NCBI RefSeq assembly: GCF_048269545.1
Contig: NZ_JBLXIJ010000001.1
Location: 124,001 to 188,000 of the forward strand
DNA: 64,000 nt
DNA from: Halpernia sp048269545
GTDB taxonomy: Bacteria; Bacteroidota; Bacteroidia; Flavobacteriales; Weeksellaceae
Direction of reading: 5' to 3'
The notes under the pieces were generated by a model. That model was not told the DNA's origin. It did no database searches and was given only the letters and a program-made list of their open reading frames with translations. The position numbers and the translations under genes are program-made. Shown piece after piece: positions 7,754 to 15,662 of this stretch. How positions within the stretch are numbered: the stretch's first letter is position 1; each line of letters begins with the position of its first letter.

Positions 7754-8875
7754 ATGGATAAAGTAAACAAATTCGATTTTCTTATTGTAGGATCAGGTTT
7801 TTTTGGAGCGGTTTGCGCACGCGAATTAACTGATGCAGGATTCAAATGTTGTGTAATCGAAAAACGAAAGCACATTGGAGGAAACGCATTTACAGAAAAT
7901 ATTGAAGGAATAAATGTTCATAGATATGGCGCTCATATTTTCCATACAAATCATCGTCCTATTTGGGATTACGTTAATAAATTTGCAACTTTCAACCGTT
8001 ACACCAATTCACCTGTTGCAATTTATAAGGATAAGCTCTACAATTTACCTTTTAATATGAACACTTTCTATCAACTTTGGGAGACAAAAACTCCAGAAGA
8101 AGCCAAAATGAAAATAGAGGATCAGATTATAGAAAGCGGTATTAAAAATCCACAAAATTTAGAAGAGCAAGCCATAAGTTTAGTAGGAACAGACATATAT
8201 GAAAAACTGATTAAGGGATATACAGAAAAACAATGGGGCAGAAAAGCCACAGATCTCCCATCATTTATAATTAAAAGACTTCCCGTTCGGTTTACTTATG
8301 ATAATAATTATTTTAACGACTTATACCAAGGAATTCCGATTGGAGGATATACATCACTTTTTGAAAATTTGTTAGAAGGAATTGAAGTTATTTTAGAGAC
8401 AGACTATTTCGCAAATCGATCTAATTGGAATAATTCAGCAAAAAAAGTTATATATACCGGTCCATTAAATCTATTTTTTGATAATTATTATGGAGAATTG
8501 GAATATCGATCTTTATACTTTGAAGAGATTTTGCTCAATCAACAAAATTTTCAAGGTAATGCGGTCATTAATTACACTGATATTGAAGTACCTTACACCA
8601 GAATAATTGAACATAAACATTTTGAATTTGGCACACAAAACAAGACTGTAATTTCAAAAGAATTTCCTAAAGAATGGGAATTAGGAGACGAACCTTATTA
8701 CCCTATTAATAATGCAATAAACGCAGAAAAATATCTAAAATATAGAAAACTTGCAGAGCTTGAGAAGAATACTTATTTTGGTGGTCGATTAGCAGAATAT
8801 CGTTATTATGACATGCATCAGGTGATTGCCTCTGCTCTAAAATTAACTAAAGATATTATACAAAATTTCTCATAA
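7754..8875 (+). CDS. glf: UDP-galactopyranose mutase
   Basis: A 373-residue flavoenzyme that interconverts UDP-galactopyranose and UDP-galactofuranose, so the polysaccharide probably contains galactofuranose. The N-terminus FLIVGSGFFGAVCARELTDA is the FAD-binding Rossmann loop, followed by VIEKRKHIGGNAFTE. The blocks HRYGAHIFHTNH, LIKGYTEKQWGRKATDLP and the C-terminal ENTYFGGRLAEYRYYDMHQV-like region (KNTYFGGRLAEYRYYDMHQ) are diagnostic of Glf. Length is normal. The TAA overlaps the next gene's ATG (TAATG), indicating translational coupling. Confidence 0.95.
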   Translation: MDKVNKFDFLIVGSGFFGAVCARELTDAGFKCCVIEKRKHIGGNAFTENIEGINVHRYGAHIFHTNHRPIWDYVNKFATFNRYTNSPVAIYKDKLYNLPFNMNTFYQLWETKTPEEAKMKIEDQIIESGIKNPQNLEEQAISLVGTDIYEKLIKGYTEKQWGRKATDLPSFIIKRLPVRFTYDNNYFNDLYQGIPIGGYTSLFENLLEGIEVILETDYFANRSNWNNSAKKVIYTGPLNLFFDNYYGELEYRSLYFEEILLNQQNFQGNAVINYTDIEVPYTRIIEHKHFEFGTQNKTVISKEFPKEWELGDEPYYPINNAINAEKYLKYRKLAELEKNTYFGGRLAEYRYYDMHQVIASALKLTKDIIQNFS

Positions 8876-9744
8876 TGCAAAATCAGGTAATTTTCTCAAT
8901 TCTAATGTGTAACTATAACAATGCTAATTATATTAGTCAAGCTATAGACAGTGTTCTTAAACAAAGTTTTGAGAATTGGGAGCTTTCCATAGTAGATGAT
9001 TGCTCAACTGACAATTCAATGGAAATTATCAAAGAATATGAATCTATTGATAGTAGAATAAAAGTTTTTTTGAATAGTGAAAATTCTGGATATGGTAAAT
9101 CACTTGCAAAAAATATCGAATTAGCCACTGGAAAATATGGAGCTATATTAGATCCAGATGATGCACTTACTCCACAAGCACTACAATTAATGCATGATGT
9201 TTTTAAAAAAGATAATGAATTGGTAGGAGCTTACTCGCAAATGTATTATTGCGATAAAGATTTAAAAATTGAGAAAATATTTGAATTTACTAAAAAAGTA
9301 CCAAGTAATTCAACTTATTTGGAACATGGTAGAATGGCCATGACTCACTTTTTTGTTTTTGATAGAGAAAAATTTATAATGCACGGTAATATTGACACTC
9401 GATATAGAAATGCATTAGATCAAGATTGGTATTACAAAATAGAGGAAATTGGGAAAGTTGAATTTGTAAATTGTCCTTTATACTACTATAGAGTTTCTCC
9501 AACTGGTATTTCGCAGGGAATAAAAAAAAGATATTTTACTACTAAAGATCATTTAGAAATCGCAAAAAATGCCATCAATAGAAGAGGTATTACTGGCAGA
9601 AAAAAGATAAAAATAATATCTAAAATAAAAGCTTTATTGTTTTATACAAAATACCGCTTTGAAAAAAGCGAAAAAAATCCTCAAGCTTTATTGTCTTTAT
9701 ACAAATCAAAATATCATCAAATAATATCAAAAATTTATGATTGA
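8875..9744 (+). CDS. Glycosyltransferase family 2
   Basis: A 289-residue GT2 enzyme: FSILMCNYNNANYISQAI, LSIVDDCSTDNS and the metal site AILDPDDALTP. LDQDWYYKIEEIGKVEF is the acidic acceptor-side block. It directly follows glf, so a galactofuranosyltransferase is a reasonable guess, though the sequence does not show this. It overlaps the next gene by eight bases. The codon choice is strongly AT-biased, like the genes at 452-3262. Confidence 0.85.
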   Translation: MQNQVIFSILMCNYNNANYISQAIDSVLKQSFENWELSIVDDCSTDNSMEIIKEYESIDSRIKVFLNSENSGYGKSLAKNIELATGKYGAILDPDDALTPQALQLMHDVFKKDNELVGAYSQMYYCDKDLKIEKIFEFTKKVPSNSTYLEHGRMAMTHFFVFDREKFIMHGNIDTRYRNALDQDWYYKIEEIGKVEFVNCPLYYYRVSPTGISQGIKKRYFTTKDHLEIAKNAINRRGITGRKKIKIISKIKALLFYTKYRFEKSEKNPQALLSLYKSKYHQIISKIYD

Positions 9745-10756
9745 TATTTTCATTAAGTCTTTCAACCGCCCATTTTATTTGGATCGTAGCATCGCGTCCA
9801 TTTACAAGTTTGTGAAAGGTGATTTTACTATAAAAGTTTTGGATGATGGAACTCCAAAGAAATATTTAGAAAAAATTCAAGAAAAATATCCCGATGTTCA
9901 AATTCTATTTTCAGAAAATTACCATTCGAAATGTGCTATTATTATTGAAAATTTAAAAAGTGAAAAAAAAATTAACGGTTTTCAAATTCCAACAAACCTT
10001 TGGATTGATGCTGTAAAAAAGGCCACAGATTATTTTATAATAACCGAAGATGATTGTTGGTTTACGAAACCTGTTCAAATTTCACAATTAAGAGAAACTT
10101 GTTATGAAAACAATATCTATCTTCTTAAAATTGGTTGGTTAGGCTGCTTTTCCGATGATCGATTCCAAAAAATTGAATCTATTAACAGTGAATTAAACAG
10201 ATGCATTCCAGAAAAATTAATTTTAAAAGGGGAATTTTTCATGAAAATGTTTTTCTATAATCGTTTTAAGCTTTTTACTATCTTATACAAATTCGGTATT
10301 GTGAATAATGAAACACGTCAAAGATATTGGGTGCTAAATTCAATTTTAATGGGTTTCTACAAAAAAGAATATTGGCTGGAAATCTGGAAAGGAATGGACG
10401 GAAAAGTTGATGAAAAACGACAATTAATAAATGCTTCCGTTTTTTACAAGAAACACCAGAACAATCCAAATTTTATTGCGCGATTAAAAAACGAAGCAAT
10501 GAAAACTACATTTCAATCTTCTGCAACCAATTCTTATCACGAATACGGTTATAATTTTGATGTAAATATATTTAATCATCTCATCAATGAAACTTGGTCA
10601 AATGGTGATTTTGATGTTTTCCAAAATTTTCCAAATGATTTTTCTTTAGATTATTTTGAGCAATTTGTAAAAGAAAAAATAGATGTAAAAGAATTTCGAA
10701 AATGGGTTTCTCATTTTAAAAATCAGTATAAAAATCTTGGCGCGAATGTCGAATAA
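9737..10756 (+). CDS. Putative GT2-like glycosyltransferase, divergent
   Basis: A 339-residue protein with a GT-A-like N-terminus: IDIFIKSFNRPFYLDRSI, then IKVLDDGTPKKY, and YFIITEDDCWFTKP as a possible metal-binding acidic cluster. The remainder is not recognisable to me; it contains WLGCFSDDRF and an aromatic-rich C-terminus. It overlaps the genes on both sides, so it belongs to the same translational unit as glf. The assignment is moderate because the catalytic C-terminal half has no clear family motif. Confidence 0.62.
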   Translation: MIDIFIKSFNRPFYLDRSIASIYKFVKGDFTIKVLDDGTPKKYLEKIQEKYPDVQILFSENYHSKCAIIIENLKSEKKINGFQIPTNLWIDAVKKATDYFIITEDDCWFTKPVQISQLRETCYENNIYLLKIGWLGCFSDDRFQKIESINSELNRCIPEKLILKGEFFMKMFFYNRFKLFTILYKFGIVNNETRQRYWVLNSILMGFYKKEYWLEIWKGMDGKVDEKRQLINASVFYKKHQNNPNFIARLKNEAMKTTFQSSATNSYHEYGYNFDVNIFNHLINETWSNGDFDVFQNFPNDFSLDYFEQFVKEKIDVKEFRKWVSHFKNQYKNLGANVE

Positions 10757-11906
10757 AAAAATAAAAGTGCTTTTTCGTCACCGCTCAATGGAAATGGGCG
10801 GTGTGGAAAAGGTTTTATTAAGTATGCTTAATAATTTAGATAGAGAAAAATTTGATTTATCTTTGGCTTTAAATCTTTTTCAAGGTGAATTAAGAAATCA
10901 AATTCCCTCTTTTATTAACTTTAAATATTTAGCTAAAGGAAAAGAAGATTTCCCTAAAAATCCTTTACTCAATAAATTGGCTTTTATCATAAGAGGAATC
11001 AAACTTTTATCTTACCGAAAATTTCCTTGGATTGCGGATTCTTTTATTTTGAAAAATAATGCAGATGTAGAAATTGCGACAGGTTATACTATGTTTTCTG
11101 ATGTTCTAAATTCTTCCAATAAAAAATCAAAAAAAATTGGTTGGCTTCATTCGGATATTACGTTTCCAAAATTACAACCTGTTGTTACTGAAATTTTGAA
11201 ACAAATTCCACAATTTGATTATTTTATTTGGGGTTCTCAACAAGCGAAAGATATTTTTGTAGAAACTTATCCAAACATAAAATTACCAGAAAATAAGGTA
11301 ATTCTTAATGCAATTCCAATTGAAGAATTAAAATTAAAAGCCGCAGAATTTCCTTTAAGTTTTGCAAAAAAAACTTTTGTTTCTGTAGGAAGATTGCATA
11401 CTAGAAAAGGTTTTCACAAATTAATAGAAGCACACGCCAATCTTTTAAAAGAAGGTTTTGAACATGAAATTATAGCTATTGGTGACGGTGAAGAAAGAGA
11501 AAATTTAGAAAAACAAGCCGAAGATTTAGGCGTAACTGAAAGTTTTAAATTTCTTGGAACTTTACTCAATCCATATCCTTACGTTAAAAATGCAGATTTT
11601 TTTATTTTGTCGTCAGAATCTGAAGGTTGGCCTTTGATTATTGCAGAAACTTTAATTTTACAAAAACCAATTATCGCAACCAAAGTCGGCGGAATTCCGG
11701 AAATGATAACTAATCAAAAAAATGGAATTCTTATAGATTACGAAGTGAATGCAATGCAAAATGCGATGCGAGATTTCCTTACAAAACCGGAAATTATTAA
11801 TAATATTAAAGAAAATTTAAAACATTCTGAGGAACTATTTGATAGTAAAAAAATATTTTCTGCTGTTGAAGAAATCATTATTAATTTAGCAAAAAACAAA
11901 AAATGA
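10746..11906 (+). CDS. Glycosyltransferase family 4 (GT-B fold)
   Basis: A 386-residue retaining GT4 enzyme. I chose the ATG at 10746 (MSNKKIKVLFRHRSMEMGG) over the in-frame TTG nine bases earlier. VLFRHRSMEMGGVEKVLLSM is the N-terminal acceptor loop, VSVGRLHTRKGFHKLIEAH begins the donor domain, and ILSSESEGWPLIIAETL carries the E-x7-E donor site. TKVGGIPEMI is the usual ribose-contacting loop. It is clearly paralogous to the gene at 12466. The TGA overlaps the next ATG (ATGA). Confidence 0.88.
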   Translation: MSNKKIKVLFRHRSMEMGGVEKVLLSMLNNLDREKFDLSLALNLFQGELRNQIPSFINFKYLAKGKEDFPKNPLLNKLAFIIRGIKLLSYRKFPWIADSFILKNNADVEIATGYTMFSDVLNSSNKKSKKIGWLHSDITFPKLQPVVTEILKQIPQFDYFIWGSQQAKDIFVETYPNIKLPENKVILNAIPIEELKLKAAEFPLSFAKKTFVSVGRLHTRKGFHKLIEAHANLLKEGFEHEIIAIGDGEERENLEKQAEDLGVTESFKFLGTLLNPYPYVKNADFFILSSESEGWPLIIAETLILQKPIIATKVGGIPEMITNQKNGILIDYEVNAMQNAMRDFLTKPEIINNIKENLKHSEELFDSKKIFSAVEEIIINLAKNKK

Positions 11907-12466
11907 ATTTCATTTACAGAATAATCTTAAAAATTCACACTCTTTGTCAAAATTTAGTGGACAAAGCTTACATAGAGATTTGCAAAAGTCGCGGTATGAA
12001 AGTAGGCGAAAATGTGGTTTTTATAGAAGCGCCTGCTTTTGGTTCTGAACCTTATTTAATAGAAATTGGCGACCGAACGAAAATCACGGCGGGTTGTACA
12101 TTTATTAATCATGACGGTGCAATGTACGTTATTCGTTCGATGGAAAAATATTTAGATGCTCGGAATTTTGGACGAATAAAAATTGGTAAAAATTGTTTTA
12201 TTGGTAATAATTGCACTTTTTTACCCGGTGTAGAAATGGGAGATAATTGTATTTTGGGAGCTGGTTCTGTTTTAAATTCTTCTACTCTTCCAAATTCAGT
12301 TTATGCAGGAGTTCCAGCAAAATTCATTTGCAGTATTGAAGAATACGGCGATAAAGCGTTATCTAAAAATGTAATGTATCCTCGAGAATTAGAGAAAAAT
12401 CGTGCTGATTTAGATAAATTTATTAAGGAAAATTTACCAAATGTTTACAAACCCGTGAAAAATTAA
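11903..12466 (+). CDS. Acyltransferase with left-handed beta-helix (WcaF/NodL-like)
   Basis: A 187-residue hexapeptide-repeat acetyltransferase. IGDRTKITAGCTFINHDGAM includes the active-site histidine, IGKNCFIGNNCTFLPGVEMG and DNCILGAGSVLNSSTLPN form the coils, and VYAGVPAKFIC is the standard C-terminal cap. It is encoded between two GT4 paralogues with overlapping start and stop codons on both sides, so it probably acetylates the same glycan. The acceptor is unknown. Confidence 0.85.
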   Translation: MNFIYRIILKIHTLCQNLVDKAYIEICKSRGMKVGENVVFIEAPAFGSEPYLIEIGDRTKITAGCTFINHDGAMYVIRSMEKYLDARNFGRIKIGKNCFIGNNCTFLPGVEMGDNCILGAGSVLNSSTLPNSVYAGVPAKFICSIEEYGDKALSKNVMYPRELEKNRADLDKFIKENLPNVYKPVKN

Positions 12467-13647
12467 TGCCACCAAAAAAGAAAATCCTTATCAGAATCGG
12501 ATCTTTGCGTCATGGCGGCGCAGAAAAAGTTTTGGTGACTTTTCTTAAAAATTTACCACGCGATAAATATGAAATTGATTTGCTTTTAAATCTTTATTCT
12601 GGGAAATATTTAGCGGAAGTGCCAGATTTTGTAAATATTTTGTATTTGAATAAAGGTGAAATGATTACTACTAATCGTTTGCAAGATATCCCAAGAAAAG
12701 CGTTTCGCGTTATTTATCAAAAACTTTTAAAAACATTTCCATTTCTTCTTTATCAATTGATTTTAAAAGGTAAAAAATACGATGTAGAATTTGCAGCAAT
12801 TCATGGCTTTCGAGATGAGATTTTGAATTCACCGCAGAAATCTTCAAAAAAAATAATTTGGATTCACAATGATTTAAAGAAAACAGAATTTCATAATTAT
12901 ACCGATTCAGAAATTAGAAAGTTCTTTGGATATGATAAAATAATGGTGATTTCAGAAAAAATTCAACAGGATTTTGAAAATTTAGCTCAAAATGAATTAG
13001 AAAAGAATAAAATAATTCGGATTTATAATCCTTTAGATACTGAGGAAATTTTGAAAAAGTCCGAAGATGGAAGAAGATGTGAAGATGGAAGCCAGAGGAT
13101 GGAAGATGAAATCCTAGACTCACAACCCGTTTTTGTTTCTGTAGGAACGGTTTTTCCACAAAAAGGTTTTGATAGATTATTGAAAGTTCATAGAAAATTA
13201 TTAGATGAAGGTTTTGCGCACAAAATAGAAATTCTTGGCGACGGTTATGATTTAGAAAATTTAAAAAAATTACAAAAAAATTTAGATGTTTCCGAAACTT
13301 CAACTTTTTTAGGATTTACAGAAAATCCATACCCGCATTTTAAAGTAGCAGATTTTTATATTTTAAGTTCACGGTATGAAGGTTTTCCTACGGTTTTATT
13401 TGAAGCGATTACTTTAAAAAAGAAAATTATTGCAACCGATGTTTCGGGTGTAAATGAAATGCTAGAAAATGGAAATCTCGGTTTAATTGTAGAAAATTCT
13501 GAAGAAGGAATTTATAAAGGAATGAAAAGGGCTTTGCAGAATCCGGAAAGTTTTGATGTTTTTTCAGAAAATTTAAAAGATTATAAAATGCCTTTTAATT
13601 TAGAAAATTCCGTGAATTCTATTATTAAAATTATTGATGACTTGTAA
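12466..13647 (+). CDS. Glycosyltransferase family 4 (GT-B fold) with an in-frame repeat insertion
   Basis: A 393-residue GT4 enzyme paralogous to 10746-11906: ILIRIGSLRHGGAEKVLVTF at the N-terminus, VSVGTVFPQKGFDRLLKVH at the donor domain, ILSSRYEGFPTVLFEAITL for the E-x7-E site and ATDVSGVNEML. Residues about 200-215 (EDGRRCEDGSQRMEDE) are encoded by a GAAGATGGAAG-rich repeat, absent from the paralogue, inserted in the linker between the two GT-B domains. The frame stays open, so the protein may still fold. The TAATG overlap with the preceding gene indicates coupling. Confidence 0.87.
   Translation: MPPKKKILIRIGSLRHGGAEKVLVTFLKNLPRDKYEIDLLLNLYSGKYLAEVPDFVNILYLNKGEMITTNRLQDIPRKAFRVIYQKLLKTFPFLLYQLILKGKKYDVEFAAIHGFRDEILNSPQKSSKKIIWIHNDLKKTEFHNYTDSEIRKFFGYDKIMVISEKIQQDFENLAQNELEKNKIIRIYNPLDTEEILKKSEDGRRCEDGSQRMEDEILDSQPVFVSVGTVFPQKGFDRLLKVHRKLLDEGFAHKIEILGDGYDLENLKKLQKNLDVSETSTFLGFTENPYPHFKVADFYILSSRYEGFPTVLFEAITLKKKIIATDVSGVNEMLENGNLGLIVENSEEGIYKGMKRALQNPESFDVFSENLKDYKMPFNLENSVNSIIKIIDDL
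13063..13110. repeat. Short GAAGATGGAAG-type repeat inside a GT4 gene
   Basis: Bases 13063-13110 consist of near-repeats of GAAGATGGAAG(A/C), quite unlike the surrounding AT-rich coding text. The unit resembles dispersed GGAAGATGGAAG elements I recall from Bacteroidota genomes. Its 48-base length is a multiple of three, so the host gene remains open. Confidence 0.55.
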
Positions 13648-13663
13648 CTTTTATCAAATTTTT

Positions 13664-13725
13664 CATTCCGAAGAACCAGGAATCTCTACTAAAAGATTCT
13701 TCACTTCACTTTGTTTCGTTCTGAA
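13664..13725. repeat. Dispersed CATTCCGAAG...TTCTGAA intergenic repeat
   Basis: The gap between a GT4 gene and the next acyltransferase holds CATTCCGAAGAACCAGGAATCT, split here as CATTCCGAAG, AGGAATCTCT, AAAAGATTCTTCACTTC and TTTCGTTCTGAA. Its ends are roughly complementary (CATTCCGAA versus TTCGTTCTGAA-like), and the text matches a common Bacteroidota interspersed repeat type. It carries no gene and may have extended the apparent reading frame of the downstream gene upstream to a TTG. Confidence 0.55.
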
Positions 13726-13752
13726 AAACAAAAACACTATTTTTGTAAAGCA

Positions 13753-14307
13753 ATGAACCATTCTATTATCCAAAAAGATTTCTACCGCGAAAGCGGAAAA
13801 TGGCTTTCTAAATTTCAAATTTGGAAAAAATGTTTCAGTCCAAATCTACATTTTATTTATCTTTTAAGAAAGGCTCAAAAATATCCAAAAAATTCTTTTT
13901 TAGGTAAATTTTGGCGAATAATTTTACGTCATTTTCAAATTAAATACGGCTTTCAAATTTATCCAGAAACACAAATTGGCGAAGGTTTTTATCTCGGACA
14001 TTGGGGAAGTTTAGTGATTAATCCGAAAGCTAAAATTGGTAAAAATTGTAATATTGCACAAGGTGTTACAATTGCACAAGCCAATCGTGGCAAAAATGAA
14101 GGCGTTCCAGAAATTGGAAATGAAGTTTGGATTGGTCCAAATGCAGTAATTGTGGGAAATGTAAAAATTGGCAATAATGTTTTGATTGCACCTAATTCTT
14201 ATGTAAATTCAGACATTCCCTCAAACTCAATCGCAATGGGAAATCCAGCTACTTTTACAATAAATGAAAATGCAACTTTAGATTACATTAACAATAAAAT
14301 TGATTAA
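13753..14307 (+). CDS. Serine O-acetyltransferase-like hexapeptide acyltransferase
   Basis: A 184-residue protein ending the polysaccharide locus. I chose ATG 13753 (MNHSIIQKDFYRES) because the longer frame from TTG 13711 runs into the dispersed repeat. The N-terminal helical part (FSPNLHFIYLLRKAQKYP) and the helix repeats IGEGFYLGHWGSLVINPKAK, IGKNCNIAQGVTIAQ and EIGNEVWIGPNAVIVGNVKI resemble CysE-like serine acetyltransferases and colanic-acid-type WcaB enzymes. The catalytic histidine is H in LGHWGSLV. In this context a sugar O-acetyltransferase is more likely than cysteine biosynthesis. Confidence 0.8.
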   Translation: MNHSIIQKDFYRESGKWLSKFQIWKKCFSPNLHFIYLLRKAQKYPKNSFLGKFWRIILRHFQIKYGFQIYPETQIGEGFYLGHWGSLVINPKAKIGKNCNIAQGVTIAQANRGKNEGVPEIGNEVWIGPNAVIVGNVKIGNNVLIAPNSYVNSDIPSNSIAMGNPATFTINENATLDYINNKID

Positions 14308-14358
14308 ATTTAAAAGAAACTTTTTGCACTAATTCTTTTATTTCTAAATTTTAGCCCT

Positions 14359-14366
14359 TATTTTTG
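14359..14366 (+). promoter_or_regulatory. Bacteroidota -7 element (TATTTTTG) for carbonic anhydrase
   Basis: TATTTTTG matches TAnnTTTG and ends 46 bases before the ATG at 14413. No correctly spaced TTG was found. It separates the polysaccharide locus from the housekeeping genes. Confidence 0.45.
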
Positions 14367-14412
14367 TAATATTCAAAATTATTACGGAAACTTTAAACTC
14401 AAATTTTATTCA

Positions 14413-15081
14413 ATGAAAAAATCATACGAAGCTATTTTTGAAAATAATAAAAAATGGCTTGAATCTAAATTAACTGAAAACAAAGATTTTTTTAAAACTT
14501 TAGCCGCGTCTCAAACGCCGGAATTTCTGTATATTGGTTGTTCCGACAGTCGCGTTTCTGCGGAAGAAATGATGGGAATGGAACCGGGAGAATTGTTCGT
14601 ACACAGAAATATTGCAAATGTGGTGAATACTTTGGATATGAGTTCTACAGCGGTTATTCAATATGCAGTGGAACATTTAAAAGTAAAACACATTGTTGTT
14701 TGCGGACATTACGGTTGCGGTGGTGTAAAAGCAGCGATGTCTGCAGAAGATTTGGGTTTATTAAATCCTTGGTTGCGAACAATTCGTGATGTTTACAGAC
14801 TTCACCAAACTGAGTTGGACGCAATTTCCGACGAACACAAACGCTACGACAGATTAGTTGAACTAAATGTGCAAGAACAATGTATTAATGTAATAAAAAT
14901 GGCAGTTGTGCAAGAACAATATTTATTAGACGAATATCCGATTGTTCACGGTTGGGTTTTCGATATGCGAACTGGGAAACTGATAGATTTAGACATTAAT
15001 TTTGAAAAAATCTTAAAAGACATTCAAAAAATCTACAATCTTACCAATTCAAATTGGGTGATGAGCAGAAAAAAAAATTAA
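14413..15081 (+). CDS. can: Beta-class carbonic anhydrase
   Basis: A 222-residue cytoplasmic enzyme that hydrates CO2 to bicarbonate, supplying carboxylases. The zinc ligands are visible: C43 in IGCSDSRV with D45 and R47 forming the gating pair, and H99 and C102 in VVCGHYGCGG. Downstream RNIANVV and VHGWVFDMRTGKL also match the family. It is a single-gene unit with its own promoter, and its stop lies three bases from the convergent pth stop. Confidence 0.95.
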   Translation: MKKSYEAIFENNKKWLESKLTENKDFFKTLAASQTPEFLYIGCSDSRVSAEEMMGMEPGELFVHRNIANVVNTLDMSSTAVIQYAVEHLKVKHIVVCGHYGCGGVKAAMSAEDLGLLNPWLRTIRDVYRLHQTELDAISDEHKRYDRLVELNVQEQCINVIKMAVVQEQYLLDEYPIVHGWVFDMRTGKLIDLDINFEKILKDIQKIYNLTNSNWVMSRKKN

Positions 15082-15084
15082 AAT

Positions 15085-15648
15085 TTATTTCCCATTAAAA
15101 GCCGTCATTGTATTTTGAATTCCTGCGAAAACAAATGACAAACAAGCTTTAGAAAACTTCTCGATTCTTTCGGGAAGTTTTTCTTTTTCTTCACCTTCCC
15201 ATTTTCCGAGAACATAATCTACTTGTTTTCCTTCAGAAAATTCCGCAGAAATACCAAATCTTAAACGGGGATAATCTCGCGTTTGTAATTGTTCTTGAAT
15301 ACTTTTTAAACCATTATGCCCTGCATCAGAACCTTTACTTTTCATTCTTAAAGTTCCGAATGGAAGCGCTAAATCATCGGAAATAATCATTAAATTTTCT
15401 ACTGGAATATTTTCTTTTTGAAGCCAAAATTTCACGGCGTTTCCAGACAAATTCATATAAGTGTCTGGTTTTAAAATAAATACTTTTCTACCTTTGTATT
15501 TTCCTTCCGCTAAAAGTCCAAAGTTCGAAGATTTAAAAGGTGCTTCTAAAGTCTCGGCAATTTTATCGGCTACTTTAAAACCAATATTGTGGCGGGTTTC
15601 TGAATATTCTTCTCCTTTGTTTCCAAGACCGACAATTAAATATTTCAT
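15085..15648 (-). CDS. pth: Peptidyl-tRNA hydrolase
   Basis: A 187-residue monomeric enzyme that releases peptides from prematurely dropped peptidyl-tRNA. MKYLIVGLGNKGEEYSETRHNIGF contains the catalytic histidine (RHNIGF), LILKPDTYMNLSGNAV-like text (FILKPDTYMNLSGNAV) holds the conserved asparagine, and ISDDLALPFGTLRMKSKGS then AGHNGLKSI complete the active site. It starts 14 bases after mfd on the same strand, so the two are probably one operon. Confidence 0.95.
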   Translation of the reverse strand: MKYLIVGLGNKGEEYSETRHNIGFKVADKIAETLEAPFKSSNFGLLAEGKYKGRKVFILKPDTYMNLSGNAVKFWLQKENIPVENLMIISDDLALPFGTLRMKSKGSDAGHNGLKSIQEQLQTRDYPRLRFGISAEFSEGKQVDYVLGKWEGEEKEKLPERIEKFSKACLSFVFAGIQNTMTAFNGK

Positions 15649-15662
15649 ATTTTCATTTTAAA

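Noticed and set aside
12914..13303. Antisense open frame of 129 codons opposite the GT4 gene
   Set aside because: Low-complexity Phe/Leu-rich text mirrors the AT-rich coding strand, and the sense frame has clear GT4 motifs.
13711..13752. Upstream TTG start for the serine acetyltransferase-like gene
   Set aside because: The added residues are encoded by the dispersed repeat; the ATG at 13753 fits the family better.
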